Shown: piece by piece, positions 36,435 to 46,359 of the stretch | Layout: every line of letters begins with the position of its first letter | How positions within the stretch are numbered: the stretch's first letter is position 1 | Assembly: GCF_003194385.1 (NCBI RefSeq) | Contig: NZ_LAPT01000028.1 | Location: 1 to 52,417 of the forward strand | Direction of reading: 5' to 3' | Length of the DNA: 52,417 bases | Source: Pokkaliibacter plantistimulans | GTDB taxonomy: Bacteria; Pseudomonadota; Gammaproteobacteria; Pseudomonadales; Balneatricaceae | The notes under the pieces: model-generated | Seen by the model: the letters and a program-made list of their open reading frames with translations, nothing else | Database searches by the model: none | What the model was told of the DNA's origin: nothing | Program-made: the position numbers and the translations under genes

Positions 36435-36986
36435 ATGAAGTTTATTGATACAGCAATACCTGACGTAAAAATAATTGAGCCAACAGTGTATGGTGATGAA
36501 CGTGGCTTCTTTATGGAGACATTTCGCCAAAACCTCTTCGAAGAAAACTGCAGCACACGCCCTTTTGTACAAGATAACCACTCTAAATCCCGTCAGGGCA
36601 TTCTTAGAGGCCTGCACTACCAGATTAAGAATCCACAGGGAAAGCTGGTTCGTGTTACAAATGGAGAAGTATTTGACGTCGCCGTTGACCTACGCCGTAG
36701 CTCAAACACATTTGGCCAATGGGTAGGAGTATTACTTTCCGCTGAAAACAAACGTCAATTATGGGTTCCAGAAGGTTTTGCTCACGGTTTTTATGTGACT
36801 AGCCAATCGGCAGAGTTTGTTTACAAATGCACAGACTACTATTCACCAGAGCATGATCGTTCGTTACGATGGGATGATCCATCACTAGCTATTACCTGGC
36901 CATTAATAACGGATATTGGCTCTCCGCAACTGTCAGCTAAAGATGCTAAAGCACCGTCTCTAAAAGAAGCAGATATTTTTGAATAG
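36435..36986 (+). CDS. rmlC: dTDP-4-dehydrorhamnose 3,5-epimerase
   Basis: 183 residues. Cupin-type RmlC motifs: YGDERGFFMETF, QGILRGLHYQ with the catalytic His, VRVTNGEVFDVAVDLRRSS, LWVPEGFAHGFYV and EFVYKCTDYYSPEHDRSLRWDDP. Third step of dTDP-rhamnose synthesis. GAGATG-containing leader without a strong site; start fixed by family alignment (KFIDTAIPDVKIIEP). Confidence 0.96.
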   Translation: MKFIDTAIPDVKIIEPTVYGDERGFFMETFRQNLFEENCSTRPFVQDNHSKSRQGILRGLHYQIKNPQGKLVRVTNGEVFDVAVDLRRSSNTFGQWVGVLLSAENKRQLWVPEGFAHGFYVTSQSAEFVYKCTDYYSPEHDRSLRWDDPSLAITWPLITDIGSPQLSAKDAKAPSLKEADIFE

Positions 36987-36999
36987 CCAGGAGAAGCCA

Positions 37000-37887
37000 A
37001 TGGAAAAAGTACTGGTTCTAGGAAAGAATGGCCAACTTGCGCGGGAAGTAGTTAAAACGAAGCCGGATAATATTGAACTAATTGCTCTTGGTTCTAACGA
37101 TCTAGACATTAGAAACAAAAAAGCAATAGGGGAAGTATTTAAAGCATATAAACCTGATATTGTGATTAATACTGCGGCCTATACAGCCGTAGACAAAGCT
37201 GAGTCTGAGATGACAGCAGCCTATGCCATAAATGAACAAGGGGTAGCATTCATTTCTGAGGCGAGTGCCAAACATCACTCCAGGCTTTTTCATATATCTA
37301 CTGATTTTGTTTTCGATGGTAGAAAAAGTACACCATACACATACAGCGACAAAACAAATCCTCTTGGAGTGTACGGTGCATCTAAACTAGCAGGTGAAAA
37401 AGCAGTCTGCTTATACAATGCAAAGAATTCCATCATCATCCGTACGGCATGGGTATACTCTGCACATGGCAATAACTTCGTTAAAACAATGCTTAGGTTA
37501 ATGCAGGAGAAACCAAAGCTTGGCGTGGTTTACGACCAGGTAGGTAGTCCTACATGGGCAAAAGGACTAGCAACAACCATTTGGCAGCTGATTGACATTA
37601 ATCCTGAAATACCCGAACACAGCCCTTTGCAGTTAAACTGGACTGACTCAGGAATTGCATCCTGGTATGATTTTGCTGTTGCCATACAAGAATTGGCAAT
37701 CAGTAAGGGAATACTATCAAAAGCCGTACCCATAAACGCTATTCCCTCCTCTTCATTTCCAACACCAGCAAAGCGCCCATCATTCAGTGTACTTGATAAA
37801 ACAGATCTACTATCCATCTTGGGCATTGAAAGTGGCATACACTGGCGCACCCAGTTAAGTTCAATGCTAGATGAACTAAAAGATTAA
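37000..37887 (+). CDS. rmlD: dTDP-4-dehydrorhamnose reductase
   Basis: 295 residues from ATG 37000 with AGGAG before it; a TTG at 36979 inside rmlC is not needed. SDR motifs: VLVLGKNGQLAREVV, INTAAYTAVDKAE, HISTDFVFDGRKSTPYT, and YGASKLAGE with the catalytic Tyr and Lys. It is the last, NAD(P)H-dependent step to dTDP-L-rhamnose. 13 bases after rmlC. Confidence 0.95.
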   Translation: MEKVLVLGKNGQLAREVVKTKPDNIELIALGSNDLDIRNKKAIGEVFKAYKPDIVINTAAYTAVDKAESEMTAAYAINEQGVAFISEASAKHHSRLFHISTDFVFDGRKSTPYTYSDKTNPLGVYGASKLAGEKAVCLYNAKNSIIIRTAWVYSAHGNNFVKTMLRLMQEKPKLGVVYDQVGSPTWAKGLATTIWQLIDINPEIPEHSPLQLNWTDSGIASWYDFAVAIQELAISKGILSKAVPINAIPSSSFPTPAKRPSFSVLDKTDLLSILGIESGIHWRTQLSSMLDELKD

Positions 37888-37930
37888 ATTTAGTATATAT
37901 TTTTCCTCTCTGATTAATTTGAAGGCTAAC

Positions 37931-39010
37931 ATGAAAAAAAGACTTCTAGTCACCGGTGGCGCAGGGTTCATTGGAGCCAACTTTGTCCATTATTGGATTA
38001 AGAAATACCCAGACGACAAGGTTGTTGTGCTAGATGCGTTAACCTACGCAGGAAACCTGTCTAATTTAGATCCAGTAAGCGACCATGAAAGCTTCGAGTT
38101 TGTACACGGTGACATTTGTGATACACAATTAGTAGAACAGCTATTACGAGATAAACAGCTAAATACTATTGTTCATTTCGCAGCCGAAAGCCATGTTGAC
38201 CGTTCGATTACCGGACCAGATGCTTTTATTGAAACAAATATATTAGGTACGTACAGCTTACTTAAAGCAGCACGTAAAGTATGGCTGGAAGAACCCAAAG
38301 CTAAAGGTGAAGCTGCACTTCCCCACCGCTTCCATCATGTTTCTACTGACGAAGTATATGGAACACTTGGCCCTAATGATCCCGCATTCCATGAAAATAC
38401 ACCTTATGCACCGAACTCTCCATATTCTGCCAGTAAAGCTGCCTCCGATCATCTTGTGCGCGCATACCACCATACCTATGGTTTAGAGGTAACAACAAGC
38501 AACTGTTCTAACAACTATGGTCCATACCATTTTCCAGAGAAACTGATACCACTCATCATTACCAATATATTGCGGAATAAGCCATTACCGGTATATGGAG
38601 ATGGAAAACAGGTACGAGACTGGTTATACGTAGAGGACCATGCTCAAGGTATTGATCTAGTTATCCGAAAAGGCGTCATTGGTGATAGTTACAACATCGG
38701 TGGACATAACGAATGGCATAATATCGACATAGTTAAACTAGTATGCAGGCTAATAAACAGTACTTTCAAAGAGAATGAATTACTTACTGCCAAGTATCCA
38801 GAAGCTATCGCTGCAATTAACGGCAATGCCGAAGAACTGATCACCTATGTTGAAGATAGGGCAGGTCATGACCGGCGCTATGCTATCGACGCAACAAAGA
38901 CCAATAGAGACTTAAACTATAAGCCTTGCGAGTCCTTTGAGAGTGGAATTAAGAAAACTTTAGATTGGTACCTTGAAAATAACTCCTGGTGGTCTCCTTT
39001 AGTCAAGTAA
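37931..39010 (+). CDS. rmlB: dTDP-glucose 4,6-dehydratase
   Basis: 359 residues from ATG 37931 (GAAGG five bases before). Motifs: LLVTGGAGFIGANFVH, VHFAAESHVDRS, HHVSTDEVYGTLG, PYSASKAASDHLVRAY (catalytic Tyr/Lys) and SNNYGPYHFPEKLIP. Second step of dTDP-rhamnose synthesis. It closes a complete rml set in the order A-C-D-B, unlike B-D-A-C in E. coli. Confidence 0.96.
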   Translation: MKKRLLVTGGAGFIGANFVHYWIKKYPDDKVVVLDALTYAGNLSNLDPVSDHESFEFVHGDICDTQLVEQLLRDKQLNTIVHFAAESHVDRSITGPDAFIETNILGTYSLLKAARKVWLEEPKAKGEAALPHRFHHVSTDEVYGTLGPNDPAFHENTPYAPNSPYSASKAASDHLVRAYHHTYGLEVTTSNCSNNYGPYHFPEKLIPLIITNILRNKPLPVYGDGKQVRDWLYVEDHAQGIDLVIRKGVIGDSYNIGGHNEWHNIDIVKLVCRLINSTFKENELLTAKYPEAIAAINGNAEELITYVEDRAGHDRRYAIDATKTNRDLNYKPCESFESGIKKTLDWYLENNSWWSPLVK

Positions 39011-39045
39011 ATAAAACATCTGTTCAAACCAAGGACGTACTATGG

Positions 39046-39067
39046 GCTAGTAAAGTAAATTACTAGC
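39046..39067 (+). other. Stem-loop between rmlB and the SDR gene
   Basis: GCTAGTAA-AGTAAA-TTACTAGC, an 8-bp perfect stem, lies 36 bases after rmlB and just before the ribosome site (AAGGA) of the next gene. No T run. Confidence 0.45.
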
Positions 39068-39081
39068 TCAAGGAATTTGAG

Positions 39082-39969
39082 ATGACAATAGAGATAAATT
39101 GCAACAAAGTATGTGTGATTGGTGCTAACGGCTTTATTGGATCCTCAATAGCGGACTCTTTAGAGAAAAGAGGGATTGACTGGGTAGGTGTGACAAGATC
39201 CGAGCCGAATAGAGACAATTGCATTAAACTAGATATTAAAGATACTCAAGGTTTGGCTGAAATATTTTCCCAATATCCAGTTGTCATTAATGCAATAGGA
39301 TCACTAAAGCCAAAATCTTTCATTGATGATTTTGAAGGATCAATGCAAAGAGCATGGCATACACTGCACGACATAGAAAATTCAATATCTCAATCTACAG
39401 CAAAAGCCTTTGTACACATTTCCTCTGCGGGTACTGTGTATGGTGAAAACTTAGGACATCCAAGCAAAGAGACTGACACTAATCAGCCAGTCTCATGGTA
39501 TGGCAGAACTAAGCTAGTAGAAGAATTGTATTTTAAAGAGGCCTGCAACAGACAAGGCATTAGATTTATATGCGCCAGAGTTAGCAATCCGTTTGGAAAT
39601 AAAAGATACTCAGAGCACGGATTCATAGATGTGTTGGTAAATAGCATCCTCAACAGCAAAAGCTTTTACATTTATTCTCATCCTGAATACTATCGAGATT
39701 TTATTCATGTTGATGACATGGCTTCAGCTATTGTAGAGCTATCTATGTCAGATACCTCAGGAATATACAATATAGCATCTGGTGTATCACATAGTCTTAA
39801 TGAAATAGTGCAATACGTCCTGAAAAAAGGTATAGAGATCGACCTACACCACATTTCTCCCAACAGTCAAGACGTCATAAAAAATCATATTTGCATTGAG
39901 AAAGCTTATAAATACTTACCCAAAAGTATGAAAAGTCTATTTGAATATCTTGATGAAAAATTAGCTTAA
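39082..39969 (+). CDS. NAD-dependent sugar epimerase/dehydratase (SDR)
   Basis: 295 residues. Rossmann motif VCVIGANGFIGSSIADSLEKRG, a Ser in HISSAGTVYGEN and the catalytic YGRTK (YxxxK) are intact, as is RDFIHVDDMASAIVEL. This is the extended SDR group acting on nucleotide sugars (UDP-hexose 4-epimerases, GDP- or dTDP-sugar reductases). The substrate cannot be told; it should supply a second special sugar for the polymer. From here on the DNA is more A+T-rich than in the rml genes. Confidence 0.85.
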   Translation: MTIEINCNKVCVIGANGFIGSSIADSLEKRGIDWVGVTRSEPNRDNCIKLDIKDTQGLAEIFSQYPVVINAIGSLKPKSFIDDFEGSMQRAWHTLHDIENSISQSTAKAFVHISSAGTVYGENLGHPSKETDTNQPVSWYGRTKLVEELYFKEACNRQGIRFICARVSNPFGNKRYSEHGFIDVLVNSILNSKSFYIYSHPEYYRDFIHVDDMASAIVELSMSDTSGIYNIASGVSHSLNEIVQYVLKKGIEIDLHHISPNSQDVIKNHICIEKAYKYLPKSMKSLFEYLDEKLA

Positions 39970-39989
39970 GCAAGGTGGGACGCATAAAT

Positions 39990-42900
39990 ATGGAATTCCT
40001 GATAAAAAAGAAACTCAGGTTAACAGCTCAACAGGATGAGGAATACAAGTTAATTTCTAATTTCAATATCGAGTGGGATGAATATCGCACTTTATATGAT
40101 TTATCGTCCAATACAGACCCTGTTGTACATTTCATACTTAACTGGAAAAAGCTGCAGCCAACAATTCCTGCCGTCTTGGATACTGCCTACTATTTACTTA
40201 ACAATACTGATGTAAAAGAGATAGGTATTAATCCTCTCGTACACTTCTTGCTCTATGGAAGGCCGGAAGGACGTCTCGGCTTCTCACATAGTGATGACTC
40301 TGTTCAGCAATCTGAGCAATTGCCCGAGACAGGCATGACCACCGGAATTGAAAGTAGTGAGATAGTACCAGCCATTTCGGCTGATAATGAGAAAAAATCA
40401 AGTTCTGAAGCACCACACCATAAAATTGAGATGGTTAAAGATATTCCTCACCAACCTACAGAGAATGTGCTGCAACAATTAAACATAGAAAAAGCACCTT
40501 CTTTTAATGTCAATAGAGAAGACACATCCACCATACCAGTCGATAGTGATATTTCTACAATCAAAAGTAAGCACAATTCACACTTATCTGTAGAGGAATT
40601 ACATGCTTACGGAATACTTCAGTCAGCTAACCTAGCATGGGATACCTACATTCAGACCTATATTCACGACACAGAAAATGTAGACCCAATAGAGCATTAT
40701 ATTAAACACTGGAAGAAATCAAAGATCGAAATTAAGAACTTCTTTGATAGTGTCTACTACTTGAAAAAGTATAATGATATTGCTAGTAGCGAGCAAAACC
40801 CGCTTGTACATTTCATAGCGCATGGGAAATCTGAGGGACGACTAGGCTGCTATGAGGAAGAAGAGCAAAGACTAAATAACGCTGAACAGTTTGAATTTGA
40901 TACCCTATCAACAGTTAATATTGACTGGGGTAAATATTTTGAAAGCAACAATATAGCAGATTATAAGCAGTCACCATTACACCACTACATCAAAAACTGG
41001 AAAAAACGGAACGATTTAATAGTTCCCAATTGTTTTGATACCGAACTTTATCTTGAGCTATATCCAGACATCAAGAAAAGTAAGGTCAACCCACTATCAC
41101 ATTATCTTCTACATGGAAAAAGTGAAGGAAGGGTTGGACTGTTTGAAATTGAAAAGCATGGTAAAGAAGGAAAACAAGCATTTAATAGTAACAAAGAAAG
41201 TATTGTGGTGGTATCGCATGAATCCTCTGCGACCGGTGCCCCTCTAGTTGGCCTAAATATCGGCAACGAGCTGTCAAAAAAGTATAATATCATACATTAC
41301 ATTTTACGTGAGTCAGACCTTCATGAAGATTTTTCTGAAAGGTCATGTATGGTCATTACCGATCTTAAACACAGAGTATTTCTAATATCAGTTAAAATCC
41401 TACAATGGCTTGAGCAGAAATATAAAATAAAGAGCATCATTTGCAACTCTGTAGAGACTATAGATATTTTGCAAGCTGCAAATAAGCTATGTATCCCCAG
41501 TATCTCACTAATACATGAGTTTGCAGACTACACTCGCCCTGTTGGGAAAATTACCAACACAGTGATGATGGCAGATAAAGTAGTTGTCCCTGCTAATATC
41601 ATTCTTGACTCACTAAAACGTGAGCTGAAAAAGACATGCAATATATCTATCACACCTAATAACATTAGTGTATACCCCCAAGGTAAACTCCCTTATATAC
41701 CGGCAGGTCACGGTAAATCATTAACTGCGGAACAGTTAAGGTCAAAGCTAAAGCTTGAACGTGACACCAAGCTGATTGTGGGAGCAGGATTTGCTCAAAT
41801 ACGAAAGGGCGTAGACCTCTTTGTTGATACTGCAATCAAGATCAAAAAGAAGTACAAGGGAAAGTGCAAATTTGTATGGGTAGGCTCAGGCTACAAGCCT
41901 GAAACTGACTTAGCTTATTCTGTATGGATAGAACCGCACATTGAAAATGCTTCAATGCAAGATGATATTGTGTTTCTCGAGCATCAAAGTAGCCTTGACC
42001 CGATTCTATCTATTACTGATGTATTCTGCCTAACGTCACGACTGGACCCATTCCCTAATGTTGTTATCGATGCTCTTCAAGCAGATGTGCATGTAGCTTG
42101 TTTCGACAAGAGTACTGGGTGTGCAGAGTTTTTAAACAGAAACAGATCTAATAGCAGCATTGCTGGCTATCTGGATACTGAAGATCTATCCAACAAGATA
42201 GTAAGCTACATCAAACAAAAAAACTCCCAAAGAGGCATCAACAAAAGACTAGTAGCAGAGAAGTTAGATTTCTCTAAATATGTACAATTTATTGAACGAT
42301 GCATAGATGAAGCACGAGCATTCAGAGACAAGAGTCAATCTATAGACCAATTCCTATCCGAAACGCATGAGTTTGACTCTGATTACAATGATCACAATAA
42401 TAAAGAAACTGCACAAAAATACTATGTTGAACGCTGTTTAAAGGGAATTCATATTAGAAACCCCAAGCCTGGATTCTCTGACTTAGAATGGATAAGTAAC
42501 GAAGAAAATGGAAACTATTTCACAGTGCCTCTCTATAACGCATTGAAGAAACAAATTTCCAGCACGCACAAATCTGTCCTTTTAAAAGACGATACCAAAG
42601 GCACTAGCAAGCTGAAGTCAGCTCAGATGTATGCAGTTCACTTGCACCTTTTCTATACTGATTTAGCTAGTGAATTTTCTGACTATTTCTCGAATCTTCC
42701 CGGCAATTTCGATCTTTTCATTACCGTTCTTGATGGAGAGGATATCGATGCAGTCAAAGAGAAATTTAAGTTATGCGGAGCCAGAGACACTAAAGTTATT
42801 TCGGTGAAAAATATCGGAAGAGATATAGCACCTTTAATAATTGACCTAAAAGAAGAAATTACTAGTGGAAACTATGCCTTCATTGGCCACTTTCATAGTA

Positions 42901-43334
42901 AGAAGTCACTGGAAGTAGGAGGTGGACTAGGCGATCGCTGGCGTAAATATCTGATGAACAATCTCATAGGGACAGAGGCTACAGCTCAACAGGTGCTTTC
43001 ACTATTTAACGATAATCAAATTGGTTTGATATTCGCAGATGACTATCATATATCTGACTTTGGTACAAATAAGGTGTTTGCCGATAAGATATGCTCAGAT
43101 ATAGGACTTCCATCTATGGAGCATGCCTTTATTTTTCCTCTTGGAACTATGTTCTGGGCACGGCCACAAATATTATTACCTCTATTTGAAAGCAACTTTT
43201 CTACGTATCTCCAGCAGGAACCACTACCCTATGATGGCTCCTTTATGCATGCCATTGAACGCCTGATACCACACCTATGTGAATCATCAGGGTATAGTTA
43301 TTTAACAGTCTACACAGAAAATAACTACTGGTAA
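39990..43334 (+). CDS. Giant glycan-synthesis protein: three composite repeats + GT4 glycosyltransferase + RgpF-like domain
   Basis: About 1114 residues from ATG 39990 (AAGGTGGG in front; a GTG at 39975 is possible). Residues ~24-97, ~213-286 and ~309-384 are three copies of a composite repeat: a W..Y...P..HYI.NWKK part and an FD..YYL..Y.DI....NPL.HF..HGK.EGRLG part. A GT-B/GT4 domain follows at ~403-790 (SHESSATGAPLVGLNIGNELS, GAGFAQIRKGVDLF, and DPFPNVVIDAL, a D-x7-D form of the usual E-x7-E). The C-terminus (~879-1114) resembles rhamnan synthesis protein F (VHLHLFYTDL, VKNIGRDIAPLI, GHFHSKKS, GTMFWARPQIL, PYDGSFMHAIERL). It probably adds sugars, perhaps rhamnose, to the polymer. No membrane helix. 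Confidence 0.82.
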   Translation: MEFLIKKKLRLTAQQDEEYKLISNFNIEWDEYRTLYDLSSNTDPVVHFILNWKKLQPTIPAVLDTAYYLLNNTDVKEIGINPLVHFLLYGRPEGRLGFSHSDDSVQQSEQLPETGMTTGIESSEIVPAISADNEKKSSSEAPHHKIEMVKDIPHQPTENVLQQLNIEKAPSFNVNREDTSTIPVDSDISTIKSKHNSHLSVEELHAYGILQSANLAWDTYIQTYIHDTENVDPIEHYIKHWKKSKIEIKNFFDSVYYLKKYNDIASSEQNPLVHFIAHGKSEGRLGCYEEEEQRLNNAEQFEFDTLSTVNIDWGKYFESNNIADYKQSPLHHYIKNWKKRNDLIVPNCFDTELYLELYPDIKKSKVNPLSHYLLHGKSEGRVGLFEIEKHGKEGKQAFNSNKESIVVVSHESSATGAPLVGLNIGNELSKKYNIIHYILRESDLHEDFSERSCMVITDLKHRVFLISVKILQWLEQKYKIKSIICNSVETIDILQAANKLCIPSISLIHEFADYTRPVGKITNTVMMADKVVVPANIILDSLKRELKKTCNISITPNNISVYPQGKLPYIPAGHGKSLTAEQLRSKLKLERDTKLIVGAGFAQIRKGVDLFVDTAIKIKKKYKGKCKFVWVGSGYKPETDLAYSVWIEPHIENASMQDDIVFLEHQSSLDPILSITDVFCLTSRLDPFPNVVIDALQADVHVACFDKSTGCAEFLNRNRSNSSIAGYLDTEDLSNKIVSYIKQKNSQRGINKRLVAEKLDFSKYVQFIERCIDEARAFRDKSQSIDQFLSETHEFDSDYNDHNNKETAQKYYVERCLKGIHIRNPKPGFSDLEWISNEENGNYFTVPLYNALKKQISSTHKSVLLKDDTKGTSKLKSAQMYAVHLHLFYTDLASEFSDYFSNLPGNFDLFITVLDGEDIDAVKEKFKLCGARDTKVISVKNIGRDIAPLIIDLKEEITSGNYAFIGHFHSKKSLEVGGGLGDRWRKYLMNNLIGTEATAQQVLSLFNDNQIGLIFADDYHISDFGTNKVFADKICSDIGLPSMEHAFIFPLGTMFWARPQILLPLFESNFSTYLQQEPLPYDGSFMHAIERLIPHLCESSGYSYLTVYTENNYW

Positions 43335-43346
43335 TAAGGCCGAAGA

Positions 43347-44621
43347 ATGAGAAAGCAATGTATAGTTCATATTGGAATGCACAAAACCGGCTCAACAACT
43401 ATCCAGAATACACTTCACGATGCCAATATAGATAACTGTCAATACCTAAATTTGTGGAGCCCGAACCATTCTGGCTTTTTTGTAACAGTATTTTCTAGTA
43501 ATGCTTACAAGTATCATGGACATACAAAACTTGCACGAACACACGATGAAATAGATATACTGAGGGATAACTTTAATGCAAGACTAGAAAGTGAAATAAG
43601 GTCTTGCACTAAAGATAAAGCAATTATCTCAGGCGAAGACATATCCAATATTCCAGAGGAAGATCTGGTTACATTAAGAGAGTATTTAAAGACACATTTC
43701 CGTGAAGTAAAAATTATTGGATATGTTCGACCTCCCGTATCATTTATTCAGAGCGCATTTCAACAACTCGTAAAAGATGGCTTAAACTATTTCAACCCTG
43801 ACATACTCGTTCCCTCATATAGAAGCAAATTTGAAAAGTTTGATAGAGTATTCGGAGAGAGCAATGTTCGTTTGGTTTTATATTCCCGTGAAAGTTTAAA
43901 AGATGGAGATATAGTTTCGGACTTCTGCCACCAAATTGGCATACCTAGGATTATTAGAGAAGACATTTCTAGAAATGAGTCGCTATCTATGGAAGCCACC
44001 GCATTGCTGTATCTTCAAAGAAAGTATGGTTCGGGGTATGGCAACTATAAAAACTCTCCTAGAGATAACGATGTCTTCATTACTGAACTGAGTAGGATAG
44101 AAGGAAGGAAATTTTCTTTTGGACATAATATTGTTAAAAGAGTCATGGAGCAAATTAAAGGAGATATTGACTGGATATCAGATAGGCTGTCCCTAGATAT
44201 ATTGGAAAAAGATGATAAATCTAATGATGGAGTTGACAGTGAAGATGAGCTAATAGATATAGCCTTCAATGCCAGAAAAAAACTAATTGATATTCTCATA
44301 TTGGAGAGAGCTACGCAAAACTGTGATCTAGAAAAGCTCTGCGATATTTTAGATACATTCAAGAAAAACATATCTACACCGGAAGCTCATCTGCCATTAG
44401 AAACGGTTTTATTTGGAGGAGGACATACATCCGAGATTGCTAAGGAAATTAAGTCAATTGAATCTGCAGTCGATGTAGACATATTGAGGGTGCTAACAGA
44501 AAGACTATTGGCTGTGGGCGAAAGAGAGGCAGCACTTATAGTCATTCAATGCGCACTAAAATTGCGTCCCAATGGACCTAGGCTAAAAGAAATATACAGT
44601 ACACTGGTTAATCCATGTTGA
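43347..44621 (+). CDS. Sulfotransferase-like protein
   Basis: 424 residues. A PAPS 5'-phosphosulfate loop stands at the N-terminus (IVHIGMHKTGSTTIQNTLHDAN, about 6-27), and a 3'-phosphate-binding-like block at VKIIGYVRPPVSFIQSAFQQ. The rest to ~270 fits carbohydrate sulfotransferases; the C-terminal 150 residues are helical (LLAVGEREAALIVIQCALKLRPNGPRLKEIY is TPR-like). It probably sulfates the polysaccharide. Many bacterial proteins with this P-loop are only predicted sulfotransferases, so activity is inferred. AAGG lies before the ATG. Confidence 0.75.
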   Translation: MRKQCIVHIGMHKTGSTTIQNTLHDANIDNCQYLNLWSPNHSGFFVTVFSSNAYKYHGHTKLARTHDEIDILRDNFNARLESEIRSCTKDKAIISGEDISNIPEEDLVTLREYLKTHFREVKIIGYVRPPVSFIQSAFQQLVKDGLNYFNPDILVPSYRSKFEKFDRVFGESNVRLVLYSRESLKDGDIVSDFCHQIGIPRIIREDISRNESLSMEATALLYLQRKYGSGYGNYKNSPRDNDVFITELSRIEGRKFSFGHNIVKRVMEQIKGDIDWISDRLSLDILEKDDKSNDGVDSEDELIDIAFNARKKLIDILILERATQNCDLEKLCDILDTFKKNISTPEAHLPLETVLFGGGHTSEIAKEIKSIESAVDVDILRVLTERLLAVGEREAALIVIQCALKLRPNGPRLKEIYSTLVNPC

Positions 44622-44667
44622 TTGCAGTTATACAGTCCTCAACCAAGAGAAAAAAGGTATAGGAATA

Positions 44668-46266
44668 GTGAAACGATTCATTTGTACCGGTTTTCATAGG
44701 AGTGCAACTTCCGTAACTGCAAATTGGCTTCAAGATCTAGGAATAGATATGGGTCTAAATTTGATGGAAGGTAACTTCTCAAATCTGAAGGGACACTTTG
44801 AGGACTGGGAGGCAGTTAAGGTCAATGATGCAATACTCAGCACATGTAGCACGTCTTGGATGGATATTGGCCAAGTCAACATTGAACCCGATGAAAACTC
44901 AAAACTCCAGCTACGTTCATATATAGCACGACGAGACAGCAACTCTAAGTTTTGGGGTGTAAAAGACCCTAGGATATCACTACTGCTAGAGAGCTGGGAT
45001 AAAGCCTGTGATCATGAAGTTAATTATATATTTATAGTTAGACATTGGGCTGCATGCATTGACTCACTTTATCGTCGCGCAAGTAACAGACTGCTTCATG
45101 GACAACATGTTCTGGACCATTCTCTGTTTTGGGAAAAGCCATGTTTAGCACATAGAATGTGGCTTAACTATAATAAAAAAATTCTTGATTTTTATAGTCT
45201 TAACAAGGATCGCTGTATACTTATTACACAGAATTATATGACATCCAATGCTTGTCACTTGCCTAAGATTCTGAATGATAAGTTTAACTTGGCGTTGGAT
45301 ATTTCTCTAGAATCACCTATTAAAAGAGACCTACTTACAGAGAAAGCTGAGAAGATCATTCAAGAAAACGCATCATCATATATGATTGAATGCTTAGAAA
45401 ATTTATGGAATGAAATTTTATCATCCACCAATCTAAAATCTGAAAACGAGAATATTATCTGGTCCTCCACACTGACAGATGAAGAAGCTCTTACAATAAA
45501 GAAGCTTAGTCAAAAAAAAATATGCTCACCAATGATGGTGCCGACTGCCTTTGAGGCAGTAAACCTTGCGCATCCTAAAAGCGTGGAAAGTAAACCAGAA
45601 GAAGAAATGATGCCATGGCAAGCAATCATTGATTTAGGCATTACAGCAAAGTCTAAGGGAAATTTTTTTGATGCTGAAAGATTTTTTTTGAAGGCAATAT
45701 CTTTAGGTTCTTTCCCTTATGCATATGTTTACGTTGGTGACATCTATGAAGAGCAAGGAAAATTACTAGAGGCAGAGAGATATTATGGGATTGCAATACT
45801 TAAAAACCCTCAAAATCCCGCTTTCAAAATTCGGTTAGCCAATCTGCTTAGACGCCTTGGTCAGCATCAACGTGCTGCGTTAACTTATAAAGATGCATTT
45901 GATATTGAATTCCCTTCAGCTGCATTGGTATGCCATGCCGCAGACTCTGTCCTAAAGTCTGAGGGACCAGAAAGTGCAATTTCATTTTTGAACGGCTTTA
46001 CGAGTTTTTCAAAGGAGAATAGCGTTTCCAGTACGCTAGCAAGGCTAGAGGCGCTTATAGATACAAAACGGGCTGAACAGACATTTAAGAATATAGCTCG
46101 AGAGCAGCTCAGCACCATTAATATTTCTAGTCAGATTGCCAAAGTAATGTCGAGTATTTCAGACTCAGGTTCAGAAATGTGCTTCCTAACCTATAGCTTA
46201 AAACAACTTAGAAGATACTTCTCACTTATTGAAATTGATAAGATCTTACAGGAGCAGGAAATATGA
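44668..46266 (+). CDS. Sulfotransferase-like protein with C-terminal TPR region
   Basis: 532 residues from a GTG start (AGGA close in front). The PAPS loop is FICTGFHRSATSVTANWLQDLG (4-25); KFWGVKDPRISLLLESW and YIFIVRHWAACIDSLYRRAS follow as in the family. From about 312 there are TPR-type helices (AWQAIIDLGITAKSKGNFFDAERFFLKAISLG, AYVYVGDIYEEQGKLLEAERYYGIAILKNPQNP, RLANLLRRLGQHQRAALTYKDAF). The TPR part may bind a partner enzyme. Specificity unknown. Confidence 0.75.
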   Translation: MKRFICTGFHRSATSVTANWLQDLGIDMGLNLMEGNFSNLKGHFEDWEAVKVNDAILSTCSTSWMDIGQVNIEPDENSKLQLRSYIARRDSNSKFWGVKDPRISLLLESWDKACDHEVNYIFIVRHWAACIDSLYRRASNRLLHGQHVLDHSLFWEKPCLAHRMWLNYNKKILDFYSLNKDRCILITQNYMTSNACHLPKILNDKFNLALDISLESPIKRDLLTEKAEKIIQENASSYMIECLENLWNEILSSTNLKSENENIIWSSTLTDEEALTIKKLSQKKICSPMMVPTAFEAVNLAHPKSVESKPEEEMMPWQAIIDLGITAKSKGNFFDAERFFLKAISLGSFPYAYVYVGDIYEEQGKLLEAERYYGIAILKNPQNPAFKIRLANLLRRLGQHQRAALTYKDAFDIEFPSAALVCHAADSVLKSEGPESAISFLNGFTSFSKENSVSSTLARLEALIDTKRAEQTFKNIAREQLSTINISSQIAKVMSSISDSGSEMCFLTYSLKQLRRYFSLIEIDKILQEQEI

Positions 46267-46359
46267 ACCTTCTAATCAAAAAATCTAAATTTAATGTTTA
46301 AAATTTCTATTTTCATTCACCTACTTATATAGTCTTCTTTAATTTTCAGGAGTGGACCA

